This document shows, piece after piece, positions 41,900 through 45,296 of a stretch of 45,296 nt of DNA. The stretch is taken from assembly GCA_052380005.1 (NCBI GenBank), contig JBQTCJ010000039.1; one strand, 5' to 3'. Numbering within the stretch: the first letter of the stretch is position 1; each line of letters begins with the position of its first letter. The stretch comes from Salinarimonas sp052380005 (GTDB lineage: Bacteria; Pseudomonadota; Alphaproteobacteria; Rhizobiales; Beijerinckiaceae). A program made the translations under genes and the position numbers. The notes beneath the pieces were generated by a model. It was not told the DNA's origin, made no database searches, and saw only the letters and a program-made list of their open reading frames with translations.

Positions 41900-42022
41900 G
41901 GGGTGATCTCCGACGCGAACTACGATGCCCGCGAGCGTGGCCGTTCGCGCCTGAACCGCGCTTGAACGACGACGCCGACGCGCCCGCTCCACCGAGGAAG
42001 CGCCGCGGCGGTTAACTAAGGG

Positions 42023-42928
42023 TTACCGGGATCGCCGATCTTCGGCAACCCGAGCCTGCTCCGCGGGCTCGTAGGCACCGAAGGCTGCGAGGTGCGCCTC
42101 CGCCCGGCGCGCGGCAGCGGGCGCCTCGGCGCCGCGCCGGCGGGCGACGAGGGCTGCGAGACCCTCCATGGCGGCGAATGCGGGGGTCATCGCGTGGAAG
42201 AAGGAGGGCGTATCGATCCGAACCGGCACGACGACGTCCGCGAGCCGCGCCACCGGCGAGACGGGATCGTCCGTGATCGCCAGCGTCGTCGTGCCGCGCT
42301 CGCGGGCGAAGGCGAGCGCCCGTCGGACGTCCCGGGCATAGGGTCGCACCGAGACGGCGAGCAGCGCGTCCTGCGGCCCGAGGTCGCGCAGCCGGTCGAT
42401 GCCGGTGCCGCCGGGGGCCTCGACGAGCTCGGCGCGCACCCCGGCGATTCCCATCACGTAGGCACCGGCGAAGGCGACGGCGAAGCTCGCGCGCAGGCCG
42501 AGGAAGTGGACGCGCCGTGCACCCGCGATCACGTCAGCGGCGCGCACCAGGGCGGCCGCGGTGCGCGCCGCTCCGAGCTGACCCACGTCCTCGCCCATGG
42601 CGGCGACGAAGCCGGCGAGGAAGGTCGCGTCGTCGGCGCTCTCGGTTCCCGCGACGAGCGCCTCCGCCCGGCCCGAGAAGCCGCCGGCCTCCGTGCGCAG
42701 CGCCTCCGCGTGGAGGCGCCGCAGGGTCTCGTAGCCGTCGAGATCGAGCCGCTGCGCCAGACGGGTTAGCGCCGCCGGCGAGACGCCCGCGCGGTTCGCC
42801 TGCTCGCGCGTCGAGAGGAGCGCCACCTCGCGGGGGTTCTCCAGCACGAATCGCGCCGCTGCCTGGAGCTGCGGCGGCAGGCGATCGAAGCGCTCGAGGA
42901 TGCGCTCTGCGAGCGGGGTGTCCTGCAT
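42023..42928 (-). CDS. MurR/RpiR-family transcriptional regulator
   Basis: This 301-residue regulator has an N-terminal RpiR-type helix-turn-helix (VALLSTREQANRAGVSPAALTRLAQRLDLDGYETL) and a C-terminal SIS sugar-phosphate-binding domain (RVHFLGLRASFAVAFAGAYVM, DALLAVSVRPYARDVRRALAFA). The family senses phosphosugars. The start ATG at 42928 is divergent from a HemG-type gene, with repeated TTGAAAC/GTTTCAA sites between. It probably represses itself and perhaps the divergent gene. Confidence 0.92.
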   Translation of the reverse strand: MQDTPLAERILERFDRLPPQLQAAARFVLENPREVALLSTREQANRAGVSPAALTRLAQRLDLDGYETLRRLHAEALRTEAGGFSGRAEALVAGTESADDATFLAGFVAAMGEDVGQLGAARTAAALVRAADVIAGARRVHFLGLRASFAVAFAGAYVMGIAGVRAELVEAPGGTGIDRLRDLGPQDALLAVSVRPYARDVRRALAFARERGTTTLAITDDPVSPVARLADVVVPVRIDTPSFFHAMTPAFAAMEGLAALVARRRGAEAPAAARRAEAHLAAFGAYEPAEQARVAEDRRSR

Positions 42929-42945
42929 GGTTTCGACCTAGCGGG

Positions 42946-42973
42946 TTGAAACAGGCGTTTCAAGAAGTGAAAC
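42946..42973. promoter_or_regulatory. overlapping inverted repeats, candidate RpiR operator
   Basis: TTGAAAC (42946-42952), AGGC, GTTTCAA (42957-42963) is a perfect inverted repeat. A further TGAAAC (42968-42973) forms another inverted repeat TTTCA...TGAAA with the preceding arm. A GTTTC also starts at 42929. This lies 18 bases upstream of the regulator start, in an A/T-richer patch. RpiR regulators bind such palindromes. Confidence 0.6.
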
Positions 42974-43067
42974 AACACGGGCGCGCCGCCCGCGCTTCGT
43001 GTTCGTCCGGATGGGCGGGCGCCCGATAGGACTCCAATCTCACATGAAAACGCCTGGAGGCAGCGCC

Positions 43068-43625
43068 ATGCGGATTCTCGTCGTCTACGCCACCACCGAG
43101 GGCCAGACGCGCAAGATCGCGGAGCGGATCGCCGCGCGGATCAGCGCGAGCGGCCACGTGCCGACCCTCGTCGACGCGACCGGGGCGGAGCCGGATCTCG
43201 ACCTCGCCGCCTTCGACCTCGCGATCCTCGCCGGCTCGCTGCACGAGGGGCGCTACCAGGCGGCGCTCGTCGACTTCGCGCGACGCCATGCCTCGGCGCT
43301 GAACGGCTGCGCGAGCGCCTTCGTCTCGGTCTCGCTGTCGGCCGCGGGAGACGATCCCGGCGACTGGGCCGGCCTCGCCCGCTGCGTCGAGACCTTCCGC
43401 TCCGAGACGGGCTGGAGCGTCGCGCGGCTGCACCACGCGGCGGGCGCCTTCCGCTTCACGCGCTACGACTTCCTCAAGAGCTGGGCGATGCGCTTCATCG
43501 CCTACCGCCGCGGCGAGAGCGTCGATCCGCACGCGGACACGGAATACACCGACTGGGACGCGCTCGACGCCTTCGTCGACGAGACCGTCGCGGCGGCTCG
43601 GCCGGGCCCGGACGCGGGTCCTTAA
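43068..43625 (+). CDS. hemG: HemG-type protoporphyrinogen IX dehydrogenase (flavodoxin fold)
   Basis: The 185-residue protein has a flavodoxin fold with FMN-binding VVYATTEGQTRKIAERIA at the N terminus and a middle section LAGSLHEGRYQAALVDFARRH that closely parallels E. coli HemG. The C-terminal match is GAFRFTRYDFLKSWAMRFI and TEYTDWDALDAFVDE, as in HemG. HemG oxidises protoporphyrinogen IX with a quinone as acceptor. ATG at 43068 follows GGAGG with good spacing. The gene is divergent from the RpiR regulator. Assignment rests on recalled similarity; a general flavodoxin is the alternative. Confidence 0.82.
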   Translation: MRILVVYATTEGQTRKIAERIAARISASGHVPTLVDATGAEPDLDLAAFDLAILAGSLHEGRYQAALVDFARRHASALNGCASAFVSVSLSAAGDDPGDWAGLARCVETFRSETGWSVARLHHAAGAFRFTRYDFLKSWAMRFIAYRRGESVDPHADTEYTDWDALDAFVDETVAAARPGPDAGP

Positions 43626-43740
43626 CCGGTCCTCAACCTTAACATCGCCTAATCGGCTCCGACCCCGCGCCGCGGCGCAGCGCACCGGCGCACCGAAGCA
43701 CCGGCGCTCGCCGCACGCGGGAGGGGTGGAGTGTGCGAGC

Positions 43741-45296
43741 GATGCCGATGACGAGCGCCGAGACGCCGGGAGCGGAGGGCCGCGCCCCCGCGGCCGACCC
43801 GCGCGGGGACATGATCAACCTGTGGGAGATCCTGCTCGCGCTCAAGGCGAACGCGCGCCTCATCGCCGGCGTGGGGCTCCTGGCCTTCGTGGCGAGCCTC
43901 GCCTACGTGCTCGTGGCGACGCCGCTCTACCAGGGCCAGTCGCAGATCCTGCTCGAGAGCCGCGACAACGCCTTCACCCGCCCCGTCGAGCAGACGGGTG
44001 GCGATCCCACGGGACAGATCATCGACGAGCAGGCGGTTGCGAGCCAGGTGGCGGTGATCCGCTCGCGGGAGGTCGCGGCGGAGGCCGCGCGCCGGCTCGG
44101 CCTCGTCGGAAATCCCGAGTTCGACCCGCAGATGCGGCCCATGAACCCGCTCGCGCGGCTCGCCTCCCTCTTCGGGCTCGGTGGCGGCGGCGACGCGGGG
44201 GACGACGCGGCGGCGATCGACCGCGTGCTCGGCACCTACTACGACCGCCTTCTGGTGTACTCGGTCGGCCGCTCGCGGGTGATCGCGATCGAGTTCCAGG
44301 CGAGCGACCCCGATTTCGCCGCGCGGGGCGCCAACGTCATCGCGGAGGTCTACCTCGAGACGCTCGAGGCCGCGAAGATCGACGCGGCCCGCATGGCCTC
44401 GACCTGGCTGTCGCAGAACATCGACCGCCTGCGCGAGCGCGTGCGCGAGGCCGAGGCGCGGGTCGAGGCCTTCCGCTCGGGGACGGGCCTGCTCGTCGGC
44501 GGCGACAACGCGACGCTCACCTCCCAGCAGCTCGGGGACATCTCGACCCAGCTCGGCACCGCGCGCTCGACGCTCGCCGACGCGCAGGCGCGTGCGGGCC
44601 TCATCCGCGAGCTGATCGACGCCGGCCGCGCCTTCGAGATCCCCGACGTCGCCGCCGACGAGCTGATCCGCAGCCTCATCGAGCAGCGCGTGGGCCTGCG
44701 CGCGCAGATCGCCGCCGAGAGCCGCACGCTGCTCGACCGGCACCCGCGGATCCTCGCGCTGCAGGCGCAGCTCGCCGACCTCGACGGCCAGATCCGCGGC
44801 GCCGCCGAGCGGATCGTGCGCACGCTCGAGAACGAGGCCCGCCTCGCGTCCGCGCGGGTCGACACGCTCACCGCCGCGCTCGGCCAGCAGATGCAGGTCG
44901 CCTCGCGCGCCAACGAGAACGGCGTGCAGCTGCGCGCCCTCGAGCGCGAGGCCCGGGCCGAGCGCGAGCAGCTCGAGGTCTTCCTCGCCCGCTACCGCGA
45001 CGCGCTCGCCCGCGACTCGGAGGAGGCGGCGCTGCCGGATGCGCGCATCGTCTCGCGCGCGGCCGAGCCGCAGGCGCCGATCTGGCCGCGCAAGGGACCG
45101 GTCGTGTTCCTGTTCACCGTCGTCGCGCTCACGCTCGTCGCCGGCGCCGTGGTGATGAAGGCGATCGTGTTCGACGTGTTCCGTCCCGCGCCCGCCGCGG
45201 CTCCCCACGCGTTCGAGCCGGCTGCGGCTGCGCCCGTCGTGGCGCCGGCGCTCGCGCAGCCCGCGCCGCCCGAGCCGTCTCCGCCCGAGCCGCCGC
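43741..45296 (+). CDS. Wzz/GumC-type exopolysaccharide transport protein, partial
   Basis: The gene starts with ATG at 43741 (another ATG at 43747) after a GGAGGGG site, and runs off the right edge with 518 complete codons. The first transmembrane helix is at residues 42-64 (LIAGVGLLAFVASLAYVLVA), followed by the Wzz motif with TPLYQGQSQILLESRD. A large coiled coil follows, then a second helix (about 455-475, VVFLFTVVALTLVAGAVVMK) and a proline/alanine-rich tail (PAPAAAPHAFEPAAAAPVV). This is the layout of GumC/ExoP-like co-polymerases that control polysaccharide chain length. Because the tail continues past the end, an attached tyrosine kinase domain cannot be excluded. Confidence 0.9.

Overview
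The window is very GC-rich DNA with dense gene packing, GTG and TTG starts, and a coding style dominated by G and C at third codon positions. The gene content (tatABC-serS-surE, sdhE-mfd, alphaproteobacterial-type ctaA, a DUF2842 protein, a symporter-fused hybrid kinase) points to an alphaproteobacterium, probably in the Hyphomicrobiales (Methylobacteriaceae or Salinarimonadaceae-like). That placement is inference from gene content; no rRNA or other marker settles it. I saw no tRNA, rRNA, CRISPR array or complete insertion sequence.

Layout, left to right. 1-3.7 kb: a possible transposon end, then a large SSS-symporter/histidine-kinase/receiver hybrid (minus). 3.8-4.7 kb: a DUF1778 antitoxin / GNAT toxin pair with a clear promoter-embedded operator. 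4.7-7.6 kb: an amino-acid module of aminotransferase and Lrp/AsnC regulator (minus), divergent from a lysine-6-dehydrogenase-like enzyme (plus), with a palindrome and a tandem repeat in the shared promoter region. 7.8-11.3 kb: metallophosphoesterase, DUF2842 protein, heme A synthase and arginase. 11.6-16.6 kb: an iron-type ABC ATPase, then tatA-tatB-tatC-serS-surE. 16.6-17.6 kb: a degenerate dispersed repeat and a BrnT toxin with an Xre-type antitoxin. 17.65-21.4 kb: a biotin-dependent acyl-CoA carboxylase alpha subunit, a small anchored protein and an RsmB-family methyltransferase. 21.5-22.7 kb: an almost pure RTX-repeat protein behind an unusually AT-rich leader. 23-24.6 kb: guaA.

24.4-28.7 kb is a lower-GC island inserted directly after guaA. 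It encodes a 1025-residue N6-adenine methyltransferase-like protein with the variant catalytic motif NPTW, overlapped by a small PD-(D/E)XK nuclease-like protein: a compact restriction-modification or defence module. The last ~240 bases of guaA switch codon style abruptly, as expected if the island brought its own guaA 3' end.

28.7-33.3 kb returns to core genes (a ribbon-helix-helix protein, a small unknown protein, mfd, sdhE). 33.5-36.2 kb holds the most interesting candidate, a compact graspetide-like (omega-ester/amide RiPP) system. An MvdD-type ATP-grasp ligase (34153-35103) lies 6 bases downstream of a 206-residue protein (35110-35730) whose tail is a run of Thr/Ser followed by Asp/Glu, the residue chemistry that such ligases cross-link. 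Nearby are a secreted unknown protein and a stand-alone Lrp/AsnC effector domain.

36.2-45.3 kb: a sulfatase/phosphonate monoester hydrolase, a Bcr/CflA-type MFS exporter, an alpha/beta hydrolase, a polysaccharide flippase, a small membrane protein, an RpiR regulator divergent from a HemG-type flavodoxin, and the start of a Wzz/GumC-type exopolysaccharide transport protein that runs off the right edge.
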